Below, one piece after another: positions 17,746 to 26,523 of a stretch of 64,000 bases of DNA. Source of the DNA: CAG-791 sp963655255 (lineage in GTDB: Bacteria > Bacillota > Clostridia > Lachnospirales > Lachnospiraceae); assembly GCA_963655255.1 (NCBI GenBank), contig CAVKEB010000007.1:1-64000 (forward strand). Reading direction: 5' to 3'. The notes below the pieces were generated by a model. That model was not told the origin of the DNA and searched no databases. It saw only the letters and a program-made list of their open reading frames with translations. A program made the position numbers and the translations under genes. Positions within the stretch are counted from its first letter, which is position 1, and every line of letters starts with the position of its first letter.

Positions 17746-18597
17746 TCAGGCTTCCTTCATTCCTTTTCTCATGATACGGTACGCCCGCCGGACCGGAATC
17801 TGCACGCACATGGTCTTCCTGTGCGCCAGAAGGAACCGCAGGGCCATGCAGCTCTGCAGATGTCCGTACAGGTAGTGATAAAGAACGCCTCTGTCATAGA
17901 AGAATTTCTCGTTGTATCCGGAAAACCAGGTGGAGGACTCGTCCTCTCTTGCTTCCTCATGGCCGATTCCGATCGGAACCGCCCAGATTCTCAGCCCCTT
18001 CTGCAGACAGTCGTGAATGAACAGGCTGTCCTCTCCATTCGAGTACCGGGCTCCGCCGCCAAAGAGCAGGGAAAACCACACATTCGCCCGGCGCAGGCTG
18101 TCAAGCCTTGCCGCCATGGCATAGGTCGGGTAACGTCCGTAATTGTACCAGCGGACTCTGCGGACCTTCCGGTTCTCATAGGTCCTGCGGCCTTCCACGG
18201 CCTTCACATTGAACATCAGAATATCTGCCTTCGGATTCTCCTGAAAGGCCTTCAGGACGCTGTTCTCGTAGTCATCGTCATAGACAATGTCCTCATCGGC
18301 GAACAGCACATACTCCGCATCCGCACGTATCAGCGCATTGTTCCGGTTGCGTCCGACCCCGCGCTCATTGAACGCCAACGTCCGGATCAGGCGTCCCTTC
18401 CGCTCGAACTCGCGATAGGAAACCTCCTGACACTGGTTGCAGATCACCGCCTCCGTGGACAGATTCATGTGATCTGCCAGCGTGATGTCATTCTCCTGCA
18501 CGGCGGCCACCAGAACCTCCAGCAAGGCCTTGCCTTTTCCGCCCGTCTGATCCGGATTCCGTTCATCAATCCGGTTGTAAACCTTATTTTCGTCCAT
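17746..18597 (-). CDS. Glycosyltransferase family 2
   Basis: A 283-residue GT-A protein. Donor and metal motifs include NERGVGRNRNNAL (about residue 76) and FADEDI (about residue 98), an Asp-Glu-Asp version of the DxD motif. The N-terminus begins directly in the fold (ALLEVLVAAVQENDITL), so the first strand is slightly shorter than usual. The start overlaps the end of the chain-length gene by 14 bases, so the two are translationally coupled. Probably an EPS sugar transferase; donor unknown. Confidence 0.82.
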   Translation of the reverse strand: MDENKVYNRIDERNPDQTGGKGKALLEVLVAAVQENDITLADHMNLSTEAVICNQCQEVSYREFERKGRLIRTLAFNERGVGRNRNNALIRADAEYVLFADEDIVYDDDYENSVLKAFQENPKADILMFNVKAVEGRRTYENRKVRRVRWYNYGRYPTYAMAARLDSLRRANVWFSLLFGGGARYSNGEDSLFIHDCLQKGLRIWAVPIGIGHEEAREDESSTWFSGYNEKFFYDRGVLYHYLYGHLQSCMALRFLLAHRKTMCVQIPVRRAYRIMRKGMKEA

Positions 18598-19684
18598 AAT
18601 ATTTCTTCAGAAATGTTCCATCCGCATCCATCAGAATCAGGCCCGCCGTTGCTTCCTGCCTGGCCTTTCTCTGTGTCAGCAGATGATCCGTTCCGGTTCC
18701 GTTTGCCTTTCCGAAAGGAATCGCCGCAAGAACAGCCCCGGTCTCCTCTCCGCAGACAGAGATTCCGAACTGAGTCCGCAACTTCTCTTCCGCCTTTCTG
18801 GTAAGCTCCGGATCCTCCGACACAATCCGCACGCCCTTTGGATACCGGGCAAGGAGCTTTGCTGCCTCCCTGCGGTTTTCCTCTCTCAGGAAAGCCGGAA
18901 GGCTGTCTTCCGGTTCCTCTTTGTTTTCCTCCCCGGAAGCGGCCTGCTTCTTCGTTTTTCTATTTCTGCGCGCCCCGCTGCTCTCACTCTCATCGGCGGC
19001 CACCAGCAGCACCGGAAGTCCGTAGCGCCTTGCCGCATCCTCCGGACAATACACGCCGTCATTGAGCAGTTCGCAGATCCACAGCGCTGCCGCACTGATC
19101 AGGAATCCGAGAAGTCCTCCCAGAATCCCCGCGTTCCGGCTCCGGTCCGTCACCACCACCTGTTCCACATCTCCGGAGGACAGATACTCGATTCTCTGAA
19201 ACTCCTCTGCCGTGTGGCCGTAGCGCACGAGGGCATCCTGCACCGCATTCGTCAGCTCCTGCACATTCTGCGGATCCCGGTCCGTCACCTGAATGGTCAG
19301 CACCCGGACATCCGAAAGAATCTGCGCTTCAATGTCCTGCCGCGCCGTTTCCATGTCCATTCCGTCCGGGAGCTCCGCTTCGATGACCTGCGAGATCGCG
19401 GGCACCGAGAAAAGAAGATCATTCCAGGTGTAATCGTTGTAGTAGTCCTGCGGATTCCCCGCGGCGTCATTTCCAAAGGTCAGATAGTATTTGGAGGTCT
19501 GCCGGTACTGCCTCTGCCCGGTCAGCCGGAGCCAGAGTCCGGTATAAATCACCACTGCCGCGAGTGCTCCGATCACCGTCCAGGCCGGAATCCACCACAG
19601 CGCCTTCCGAAGCCGCAGCCAGAGGCTCCGTCGGTTGACGGTTTCCTCCATATGTGCCGGCATCTGTTCTGTCCTGTGCTCCAT
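18584..19684 (-). CDS. Wzz/YveK-type chain-length protein with a kinase-like remnant domain
   Basis: A 366-residue protein with two membrane helices (about 30-53 and 185-205) bracketing an extracytoplasmic domain, the plan of polysaccharide co-polymerases. After the second helix a tail of about 150 residues resembles a BY-kinase domain (YGLPVLLVAADE, later VCGEETGAVLAAIPFG) but no Walker A motif is visible, so it is probably non-catalytic. A basic/acidic linker separates the two parts. It should set EPS chain length with the polymerase. ATG 19684 overlaps the TGA of the sugar transferase; a GTG one codon upstream is also possible. No tyrosine kinase or phosphatase gene accompanies it. Confidence 0.75.
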   Translation of the reverse strand: MEHRTEQMPAHMEETVNRRSLWLRLRKALWWIPAWTVIGALAAVVIYTGLWLRLTGQRQYRQTSKYYLTFGNDAAGNPQDYYNDYTWNDLLFSVPAISQVIEAELPDGMDMETARQDIEAQILSDVRVLTIQVTDRDPQNVQELTNAVQDALVRYGHTAEEFQRIEYLSSGDVEQVVVTDRSRNAGILGGLLGFLISAAALWICELLNDGVYCPEDAARRYGLPVLLVAADESESSGARRNRKTKKQAASGEENKEEPEDSLPAFLREENRREAAKLLARYPKGVRIVSEDPELTRKAEEKLRTQFGISVCGEETGAVLAAIPFGKANGTGTDHLLTQRKARQEATAGLILMDADGTFLKKYYGRK

Positions 19685-21183
19685 CACGAAACTCCCCCGC
19701 CCGGCGTTTCCCGCGCTGCTGCAGAAGCAGACTCCTTCGGCGCTTCCGTCCTCTCCGCATCTGCAGAGGATTCCGAAACCGGCTGCGTCTTCTCCGCGGG
19801 GTTCTCCTGCATCGCCGTTACCTGTCCGTCCGCTACTCCTTCCGTTGCCTCCGGCGTAAAGACAATCTTCAGTGTCAGGAGCATCAGCTTTAGATCCAGG
19901 CCAAGCGAATAATTCTGAATATACGTAAGATCCAGCTTCAGCTTGTCATAAGGCGTCGTGTTGTATTTGCCGTAGACCTGCGCGTACCCGGCAAGTCCTG
20001 CCTTGACCTTCATGCGGTAGGCAAACTCCGGCATTTCTTCCATATACTGGGCAATGATCTCCGGCCGTTCGGGTCTGGGACCGATGAACGACATCTCGCC
20101 CTTCAGAATGTTGATCAGCTGCGGAAGCTCATCAATCCGCGTCTTGCGGATGAAATGTCCCACCGGCGTGATGCGGTCGTCATGCTCCGAGGCAAGGCGG
20201 GCCACACCGTCCTTTTCCGCATCCACCTTCATGCTGCGGAACTTGATGATCCTGAACTCTTTCTGATTCAATGTGCAGCGCACCTGCTTGTAAAATACGG
20301 GGCCATGATCATACAGCCGGATCAAAATCGCCGTAATGAGGAAAAACGGTGACGTCAGAACCAGAAGAATCAGCGCGCAGACAATGTCTACCGCCCGCTT
20401 GCAGAACCTCTCTCCGAAGGTCAGTGCATATTCCTTCGTCAGATAAATCGGCGTATCGAACAGATGGAGCTGCGTCGATCCCTTGACCAGAACATCCGGA
20501 ATCTTCGGCATCATGTACTGCCGCACGCCGTTCGCGTAGCAGAACTTCATCAGCTCATTCCGGTCCATGGTAGGAATATCCCACAGAACGACCGCCATTC
20601 CGCCGGATTCCAGAATTTCCTGTTTGATTTTCTCCACGCCTTCGGAAATGCAGACCGTTCTGGTGACATCGTACTTTTCCGGCCGGCTCGCGAACTTCTG
20701 CAGAATCGACTCTGCATTCCGCTCGCCGTAAACCAGAAGGAGCTTCGTCGGCGGGAAGACCTTGTGATAAACCCGGTCGGAAATCCGGATCCACAGCACC
20801 GCAAATCCGATCTGAACCAGCGTCGCCAGAAGAGCCCATCCGATCGGCAGCAGCCAGTTGCGCAGCAGTGAATCCTGCAGATACGTGAAGGCATTGACGA
20901 TCAGAAGCGAGAAAATCTGCGACAGGCTGACGTCAAACGGTTTCTGATATCCCACATCCATGCCGCCATAGGTTTTCGTCAGGAACAGGAGCAGCACGAA
21001 ATATAAAAGAAGCACCAGAATGTGCCCGTTCAGCCAGAATTTCAGCCGCAGCCGCACCAGCGGATAGTAGATGGAAAACCACAGCCACGCGTAAATCAGC
21101 GTCTGAATCAGAATGCCGGCAAGCGGCATTTCCAGCGCGGCAATGCGCCGCACGGATTGTCGTCGGTTTGTAGTCTGCTTCAT
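19684..21183 (-). CDS. Polyprenyl-phosphate sugar-1-phosphate transferase (initiating EPS enzyme)
   Basis: A 499-residue enzyme that starts the EPS repeat unit by moving a sugar-1-phosphate onto undecaprenyl phosphate. It has four N-terminal helices, a CoA-binding-like middle domain, then the catalytic domain from KRAVDIVCALILLVLTSPFF (about residue 265). Catalytic pieces include KFRSM, DELPQLINILKGEMSFIGPRPERPE (about 345-370) and the C-terminal VKAGLAGYAQVYGKYNT. After residue about 440 there is a 55-residue Ala/Glu/Pro-rich tail without a fold, unusual for the family. Start overlaps the upstream stop as TGATG. Confidence 0.92.
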   Translation of the reverse strand: MKQTTNRRQSVRRIAALEMPLAGILIQTLIYAWLWFSIYYPLVRLRLKFWLNGHILVLLLYFVLLLFLTKTYGGMDVGYQKPFDVSLSQIFSLLIVNAFTYLQDSLLRNWLLPIGWALLATLVQIGFAVLWIRISDRVYHKVFPPTKLLLVYGERNAESILQKFASRPEKYDVTRTVCISEGVEKIKQEILESGGMAVVLWDIPTMDRNELMKFCYANGVRQYMMPKIPDVLVKGSTQLHLFDTPIYLTKEYALTFGERFCKRAVDIVCALILLVLTSPFFLITAILIRLYDHGPVFYKQVRCTLNQKEFRIIKFRSMKVDAEKDGVARLASEHDDRITPVGHFIRKTRIDELPQLINILKGEMSFIGPRPERPEIIAQYMEEMPEFAYRMKVKAGLAGYAQVYGKYNTTPYDKLKLDLTYIQNYSLGLDLKLMLLTLKIVFTPEATEGVADGQVTAMQENPAEKTQPVSESSADAERTEAPKESASAAARETPGGGVS

Positions 21184-22115
21184 CAGTCAAGCTCTTCCTT
21201 TGTGATGTAAATCGGGCGGTTCTTCACTTCCAGATAGGTTTTGGACAGATACTGGCCGATCACGCCGAGGCACAGCAGCTGAATGCCGCTCACCATCAGA
21301 ATGATGCAGACCATGCTCGGCCACCCGCTCGTGGGATCTCCCATCAGAAGCTTCCGGATAATGACAAATACAATCATCAGGAACGCAATGACACAGAACA
21401 GAACACCGACAAACGCCGCCATGGCAAGCGGCACCGTCGAATATGCCACGATTCCGTCCATCGCATAGACAAAAAGCTTCCAGAAGGACCACTTGGTCTC
21501 TCCGTATCTGCGTTCCACGTTCTCGAACTCAATCCAGCGGGTCCGAAAACCCACCCACTCAAAGATGCCCTTTGAGAAGCGGTTGTATTCCTTCACCGAG
21601 AGAATTGCGTCCACCACGCAGCGCTTCATCAGGCGGAAATCTCTCGCACCGTCCACAATTTCCGTCTTCGAGAACTTATTGATCAGCTTATAGAACTGCC
21701 TCGCGAAGAAGGAACGGATCGGCGGTTCTCCCTTTCTCGTCACTCTTCTCGTCGCGGCCTGATCATAGCCGTCCCAGAGATAGCCGAACATTTCCGGAAG
21801 GAGCGACGGCGGATCCTGAAGGTCCGCATCCATCACGGCCACGTAGTCGCCCTTTGCGTGCTCGAGCCCCGCATACATGGCGGCTTCCTTTCCGAAGTTG
21901 CGGGAAAAGGAGATCAGATGAACTCTTCCATCCTTCTGCCGGAGCTCCTTCACCTTCTCCACCGTCCTGTCCTTCGAGCCGTCATCTACATACAGCAGCT
22001 CGAATTCCAGATCATGCTCCCGGAAAAAGGGCTCATTCTTCATGAATTCCTGATAGAAATAATCGATATTTTCCTCTTCGTTGTAACAAGGAACAATTGC
22101 TGAAAATAAGCTCAT
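21183..22115 (-). CDS. Membrane-anchored glycosyltransferase family 2 (GtrB/DPM-like)
   Basis: A 310-residue protein that transfers a sugar from a nucleotide donor to polyprenyl phosphate. The GT-A domain has FSAIVPCYNEEENIDYFY, YVDDGSKD (about residue 42), MDADLQDPP (about residue 93) and SFSRNFGKEAAMYAG. Two C-terminal helices (about 230-255, 265-290) anchor it. It is the first gene of the EPS operon. Its ATG is preceded at 7 bases by GCGGGG, which is the end of mosaic copy C; longer frames into the repeat (to 22214) are artefacts. Confidence 0.88.
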   Translation of the reverse strand: MSLFSAIVPCYNEEENIDYFYQEFMKNEPFFREHDLEFELLYVDDGSKDRTVEKVKELRQKDGRVHLISFSRNFGKEAAMYAGLEHAKGDYVAVMDADLQDPPSLLPEMFGYLWDGYDQAATRRVTRKGEPPIRSFFARQFYKLINKFSKTEIVDGARDFRLMKRCVVDAILSVKEYNRFSKGIFEWVGFRTRWIEFENVERRYGETKWSFWKLFVYAMDGIVAYSTVPLAMAAFVGVLFCVIAFLMIVFVIIRKLLMGDPTSGWPSMVCIILMVSGIQLLCLGVIGQYLSKTYLEVKNRPIYITKEELD

Positions 22116-22233
22116 TTTTATACCCCGCTGAGGCAAAATCCGCGAAGGCGGTTTTGCCGAATGCGGCAGCACCGATGCTGCAGTTTGAAAGTGACATATC
22201 AATGTCACTTTCAAACTTATCCCTCGCTGAGGC
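22116..22233. repeat. Mosaic hairpin repeat, copy C
   Basis: Fills the gap between galK and the EPS operon. From left: CCGCTGAGGCAAAATCCGC, then GGTTTTGCCGAATGCGGCAGC, then CACCGATGCTGCAG, then a perfect 14-bp hairpin TTTGAAAGTGACAT/ATGTCACTTTCAAA (22184-22215), then a second end module CCTCGCTGAGGC (22222-22233). Read with the genes (minus strand) it supplies the ribosome binding site of the gene at 22115. Confidence 0.85.
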
Positions 22234-22251
22234 TTTTACCAAGCCATTTCG

Positions 22252-23427
22252 TCACAGCTCTCTCGGACCGCCGCCGATCTCCAGCGTATAGAAAGACGCC
22301 GGATAGCCAACCTTCTTCCGGTACACGTCTCCGAGCTTCTCCCGGAATTCTTCCACGGCCTCATCCTTCACGATGCTCACCGTGCAGCCGCCGAAGCCGC
22401 CGCCGGTAATCCGGGAACCGAGGACCCCCGGAATCTTCCATGCCTCTTCCGCCAGAATATCTGCCTCCGGGCAGGAGGTCTCATAGTCGTCACGAAGCGA
22501 AACATGAGATTCGTTCATCAGTCTGCCGAAACGCGCTACATCACCGGCCTTCAGTGCCGCAACCGCCTCGATGGTCCGCTGATTCTCATAGACCGCGTGC
22601 TTCGCTCTGCGGCGGCAGACCTCGTCCTCAATGAGATCCTTGTTTGCTTCGTACTCCTCAATCGAAAGATCCCCCAGCGTCTTCACAGGAAGCTTCTTCT
22701 GCAGATCCCTCAGCGCACGCCCGCACTGCTCTCTTCGAAGGTTATACTCGGAATCCACCAGGCTGTGCTTCTTGTTGGTGTTCGTCACCATCAGCTTCAT
22801 GCCGGTAAGATTCAGCGGGGCATATTCAAACTGCATGCTGTTGGTATCAAGGAAAATCGCGTTGCCCTCCCTGCCCATGGCCGATGCAAACTGGTCCATG
22901 ATGCCACACTTCATGCCGTTGTACTCGTTCTCCGAGTACTGACCGATGAAGGCAAGATCTTCATTCGTCAGCTCCGCCTCCATTCCGAAAAAGCTGCGCA
23001 GCATCTCTCCCGTCAGCACCTCCAGCGAAGCTGAGGAGGACAGTCCGGATCCGTTCGGAATGTCTCCGTAGATTACCATGTCAAAACCGCTGTCAATCGG
23101 ATGCCCCTTCTGTGCAAAGGCCCATACCACGCCCTTCGGATAGTTGGTCCATCCTGCCTCTTTGGAAGGTGTGAGATCATCCAGCGACGTCTGAATCACG
23201 CCGATTTTCGCGAAATTCACGGAAAAGAACCGCATCACGCGGTCCTCTCTCTTTCTGGCCGCCGCATAGGTTCCCAGACTGATCGCGCAGGGAAACACAT
23301 GCCCGCCGTTGTAGTCCGTGTGCTCTCCGATCAGATTCACACGTCCCGGTGCAAAGAAAAGGCGGACTCCCCTGGTGTCGCCGAATTCCTTCTCAAATGC
23401 CTGTAATACTTCTTCCGTCTGTGTCAT
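22252..23427 (-). CDS. galK: Galactokinase
   Basis: GHMP kinase of 391 residues that phosphorylates galactose at C1 in the Leloir pathway. Signatures: galactokinase motif APGRVNLIGEHTDYNGG (about residue 26), the ATP-binding loop IPNGSGLSSSASLEV (about residue 125), and GGGFGGCTVSIV (about residue 343). ATG 23427 has GGGAGGG at optimal distance; the ATG two codons earlier is too close to it. galT and galE are not adjacent. Its downstream gap is filled by mosaic copy C, so galK and the EPS genes may share a transcript, feeding UDP-galactose synthesis. Confidence 0.95.
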   Translation of the reverse strand: MTQTEEVLQAFEKEFGDTRGVRLFFAPGRVNLIGEHTDYNGGHVFPCAISLGTYAAARKREDRVMRFFSVNFAKIGVIQTSLDDLTPSKEAGWTNYPKGVVWAFAQKGHPIDSGFDMVIYGDIPNGSGLSSSASLEVLTGEMLRSFFGMEAELTNEDLAFIGQYSENEYNGMKCGIMDQFASAMGREGNAIFLDTNSMQFEYAPLNLTGMKLMVTNTNKKHSLVDSEYNLRREQCGRALRDLQKKLPVKTLGDLSIEEYEANKDLIEDEVCRRRAKHAVYENQRTIEAVAALKAGDVARFGRLMNESHVSLRDDYETSCPEADILAEEAWKIPGVLGSRITGGGFGGCTVSIVKDEAVEEFREKLGDVYRKKVGYPASFYTLEIGGGPREL

Positions 23428-23556
23428 TGCCATACCCTCCCAACGACGCCCCACAGGCGGACCATGCCGCTGCTGTGCAAGGCACACTATAACTGAATAA
23501 TTATACCAAAAAGAGGCGCGCTTCGCATCCGGAATGCGGCCCTGTAACACGCAAAA

Positions 23557-23588
23557 GCAGCAGACAGTGCCGCTGCACCGCCTGCTGC
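23557..23588 (-). terminator. Terminator after the DegV gene
   Basis: On the minus strand, GCAGCAG and CTGCTGC arms with further GC pairing precede TTTTGC. It lies between the DegV stop and the galK start. The T-run is short, so strength is uncertain. Confidence 0.45.
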
Positions 23589-23600
23589 CTGCTGTTCATT

Positions 23601-24467
23601 CTAGTCATCGGGATCCCGCATCACCACGACGCCGACCAGGCCGGGGCCTGTGTTCAGCGCCAGAGTCGCCGTGATCTGCTCCTCGAAAAGGATCTGCTTG
23701 TCCACCAGCTTCTCATGATTCTCCAGAAGCTCCTGCATTGCGACCGCCTCCGCGTGCGCATCGCCTTCCTTGATAATCATCCAGGTCTTATGACCGAAGC
23801 TGTAACGGATCACCTCTTCCGCCAGCTTGAGCTTCGCCGTCTTCGCTCCGCGGATCTTCGCCACGGTATAATAAGTTCCGTTTTCATCACAGGAAATGAT
23901 CGGCTTGATCTTCAGCGCTTCGCCGAGGGTCCCCGCGACCCTTCCGATCCGGCCGCCTCGCTGCAGATATTTCAGCGTATCCATGTAGAACAATGCCTTG
24001 CTGTCACCGAGCTTCTCCGGAAGTCGTTTGCAGATGGCCTCAAAGGACTCGCCTTTCTGCAGACGGGTCGCCGCCCAGATCGCAAAAATACCGCTCGCCG
24101 AGGAAATGTTCTTCGTGTCGAAAACAAAGATTTCCAGATCCTCATATTCCGATGCCGCCAGCCGGATGGTATTGTACGTTCCGGACAGACCGCTGGAGAT
24201 GGTAACCGCGATCACCTTCTCATAGCCCTTGTCTCTCAGTTCATCGAATTTATCCGTTACTTCTGCCAGAGAAGGCGTGGAAGTCGTCGGAATCTCATCC
24301 GGAAAGCGCTGATAGATCATCATGGGATTGATGTCCACACCGTCCTGATAATCCTTCTCCGGATAAATGACGCGCAGCGGAAGAATCTCAATATCATACT
24401 TGCGCCGGATTCTCTCGGGAATATCGCAGCCGGAGTCAATCAGCACCGCAGTTTTCTGTTCATTCAT
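23601..24467 (-). CDS. DegV-family (FakB-like) fatty acid binding protein
   Basis: A 288-residue cytosolic DegV protein; characterised members (FakB) bind a fatty acid and present it to the kinase FakA for phosphorylation. Seen here: VLIDSGCDIPE at the start, IPTTSTPSLAEV (about residue 57), VTISSGLSGTYNTIRLA (about residue 85), the GGRIGRVAGTLGEALKIKPII stretch (about residue 170), and the conserved late GPGLVGVVV. No fakA gene is adjacent. A perfect 19-bp palindrome lies 37 bases upstream of its ATG. Confidence 0.9.
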   Translation of the reverse strand: MNEQKTAVLIDSGCDIPERIRRKYDIEILPLRVIYPEKDYQDGVDINPMMIYQRFPDEIPTTSTPSLAEVTDKFDELRDKGYEKVIAVTISSGLSGTYNTIRLAASEYEDLEIFVFDTKNISSASGIFAIWAATRLQKGESFEAICKRLPEKLGDSKALFYMDTLKYLQRGGRIGRVAGTLGEALKIKPIISCDENGTYYTVAKIRGAKTAKLKLAEEVIRYSFGHKTWMIIKEGDAHAEAVAMQELLENHEKLVDKQILFEEQITATLALNTGPGLVGVVVMRDPDD

Positions 24468-24503
24468 AGAGGAATGGTCCTTTTCTCATCTGTTGTCAAT
24501 CAA

Positions 24504-24522
24504 TGTAGTTTTTAAAACTACA
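24504..24522. promoter_or_regulatory. 19-bp perfect palindrome upstream of the DegV gene
   Basis: TGTAGTTTT-T-AAAACTACA, two perfect 9-bp arms around one base, 37 bases before the DegV start. Such a site is typical of a TetR- or GntR-type repressor, but no regulator gene is adjacent. Confidence 0.55.
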
Positions 24523-24890
24523 TATCAAGCATACTCTCCGTACAGCCCCCCGTCAATCAGAATACAGCGGCCAATTATAAAAATTCTGTAACATTTGGTG
24601 CCTCTGTTCTTTCGAAGGTTCGCCTGAAATCTGTCCACATCCCCAGTCATCGTACCGTACTATGTCCGATCAAAAACTCCTGAAACCATCTGCTGAAATC
24701 ATTTGAATCCAGCAGGTGCCGAACCGCTGCAAATAGTGTAAACTGGAGCAGACGTCGTTCTCTCGCAGTTCCGCGGCGGAAGGCGGCATTTACCTTATAA
24801 ATTTACCGATATTAACATGATAATGATTCCGCACATCCCGAATATCCTTGCGGAATCGGGATGTGCCAGACGGTTGCAAAATGTCACGGA
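24523..24890. other. Intergenic region with two interlocking inverted repeats
   Basis: No gene is recognisable. At 24826-24866 two inverted repeats interlock: ATTCCGCA (24826-24833) pairs with TGCGGAAT (24849-24856), and GCACATCCCGA (24831-24841) pairs with TCGGGATGTGC (24856-24866). The order is that of an H-type pseudoknot or of two alternative hairpins. It lies just upstream of mosaic copy D in the probable leader of the methyltransferase gene. Confidence 0.5.
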
Positions 24891-25043
24891 TCACCGGCAG
24901 CCGCATTCGGCAAAACCGTTACATTCGAAGACGTCTGATGACATCTTCTCCTGCTTAGAGTGCCGCTTGGCGGCACTCTGTATACAGAGAGAATTCGCCT
25001 TCGCGAAATTCTCTCTGATATCGCGGATTTTGCCTCAGCGAGG
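24891..25043. repeat. Mosaic hairpin repeat, copy D (long form)
   Basis: A long copy, almost identical to the reverse complement of copy H. In order on the plus strand: GCCGCATTCGGC, the GAAGACGTCTGATGACATCTTC hairpin, AGTGCCGCTTGGCGGCACT, CTCTGTATACAGAG, AGAGAATTCGCC/GCGAAATTCTCT, and the end module GCGGATTTTGCCTCAGCGAGG. The terminal GCGAGG is the ribosome binding site of the gene starting at 25049. Confidence 0.9.
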
Positions 25044-25048
25044 AATTA

Positions 25049-26305
25049 ATGATGACAATCTCTGAATACTTAAATTATGACACCACTTCACCCGAAAGCC
25101 TTGTCACAGACGCGCAGGTCCACATCAAAAAGCGCGAGGCCCGCGAGTTCAAGGCAGGAGGCGCCTGGATCTATGACAATGAAATTGAACGCGTCACCGG
25201 GGAATTTGAAAACGGGGACATTGTGAGTGTGCTGGATTTTGACGGGTATTTTCTCGGCTATGGTTTTCTCAACACGCATTCCACCATCCGCGTGCGGATG
25301 CTTGCCCGCAGGGAAGAGGATGTCATCACGCCTGCATTTCTGAAGGCCCGCGTCCGGGCGGCCTGGAATTACCGGAAGGCAGTCATTGACACATCCTCCT
25401 GCCGGGTGATCTTCGGCGAAGCGGATTTTCTGCCCGGGCTGACCGTAGATAAATATGAAGATGTCCTCGTTGTGGAATCTCTTGCCCTCGGGACCGAGAA
25501 GCTCAAAGACCTGCTTCTTGCCAGCCTCGTTCAGATTCTGAAGGAGGACGGCATCGCCATCCGTGGAATCTTCGAGCGAAGCGATGCCAAGGTCCGTGAA
25601 AAAGAAGGGCTTCCCCGCACGAGCGGCTTTCTCTCCGAGGAATTTGATACCAGCGTTCCCATCACGGAAAACGGCGTAAAATACATCGTTGACGTCAAGG
25701 ACGGACAGAAAACCGGATTTTTCCTTGATCAGAAGGAAAACCGCAGGGCGATCTGGCCCATCTGCCGCGGAGCCGAGGTCCTCGACTGCTTCACGCATAC
25801 CGGATCCTTCGGCCTGAATGCCGCTGCCGCAGGCGCTGCGCACGTCACCTCCATTGATGCATCGGAGCTTGCCATCACGCAGGCAAAGGAAAATGCCCGG
25901 CTGAACGGATTCACCGACCGCATTGACTATGTGGTCGGTGATGTGTTTGATTTTCTCCCTTCCCAGCACCGGGAAGGAAGGAAATATGACGTCGTCATTC
26001 TGGATCCTCCGGCGTTCACCAAATCCCGCAGCTCGGTCAAGGCCGCAATCGGAGGATACCGGGAGATCAACCGTCAGGGCCTTGCGCTCGTCCGGGACGG
26101 CGGATTCCTTGCGACCTGCTCCTGCTCCCATTTCATGACGGCAGACCTCTTCCGGCAGGCCATTGCACAGGCCGCCCATGACGCACACAAGCGTCTCCGT
26201 CAGGTGGAATTCCGTCAGCAGGGCCCGGATCACCCGATTCTGTGGGCGAACGATGCCTCCTATTACCTGAAGTTCTACATCTTCCAGGTTGTGGATGAGA
26301 AATAG
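25049..26305 (+). CDS. Class I rRNA large-subunit methyltransferase (RlmI-like)
   Basis: A 418-residue SAM-dependent enzyme of the RlmI/YccW family, which makes 5-methylcytosine in 23S rRNA. An N-terminal PUA-like domain (about 20-95, HIKKREAREFKAGGAWIYDNEI) is followed by an EEHD-like domain and a Rossmann domain: SAM-binding DCFTHTGSFGLNAAAAGA (about residue 248), DVVILDPPAFTKS (about residue 317) and the catalytic cysteine motif ATCSCSHFM (about residue 352). Two ATGs in tandem (25049, 25052) both lie close to the GCGAGG of mosaic copy D. Confidence 0.92.
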   Translation: MMTISEYLNYDTTSPESLVTDAQVHIKKREAREFKAGGAWIYDNEIERVTGEFENGDIVSVLDFDGYFLGYGFLNTHSTIRVRMLARREEDVITPAFLKARVRAAWNYRKAVIDTSSCRVIFGEADFLPGLTVDKYEDVLVVESLALGTEKLKDLLLASLVQILKEDGIAIRGIFERSDAKVREKEGLPRTSGFLSEEFDTSVPITENGVKYIVDVKDGQKTGFFLDQKENRRAIWPICRGAEVLDCFTHTGSFGLNAAAAGAAHVTSIDASELAITQAKENARLNGFTDRIDYVVGDVFDFLPSQHREGRKYDVVILDPPAFTKSRSSVKAAIGGYREINRQGLALVRDGGFLATCSCSHFMTADLFRQAIAQAAHDAHKRLRQVEFRQQGPDHPILWANDASYYLKFYIFQVVDEK

Positions 26306-26523
26306 GCCCCGCTTGCGGGTTGATCTTTCCTGCACGTTTGGGCGAGCCCAGGACTTTTCGTGTCTGTTCTGCAGAAGCGTTCGAGCCGTAGAACTTCCCT
26401 GCACGAACAATATGAGCATCCCGCTTCTGACTTTCCGATGGCGAGGGAAATCATGAACACCGTTTGCCAAACCGCGATTTATTGTGCTGATGCCTGACAG
26501 AATTTGAGACAGGGTACCTCTCT

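Noticed and set aside
15519..17774. 751-codon plus-strand frame in the EPS cluster
   Set aside because: Lies antisense to a GT2 and the EpsG-like gene, which have family motifs and proper starts.
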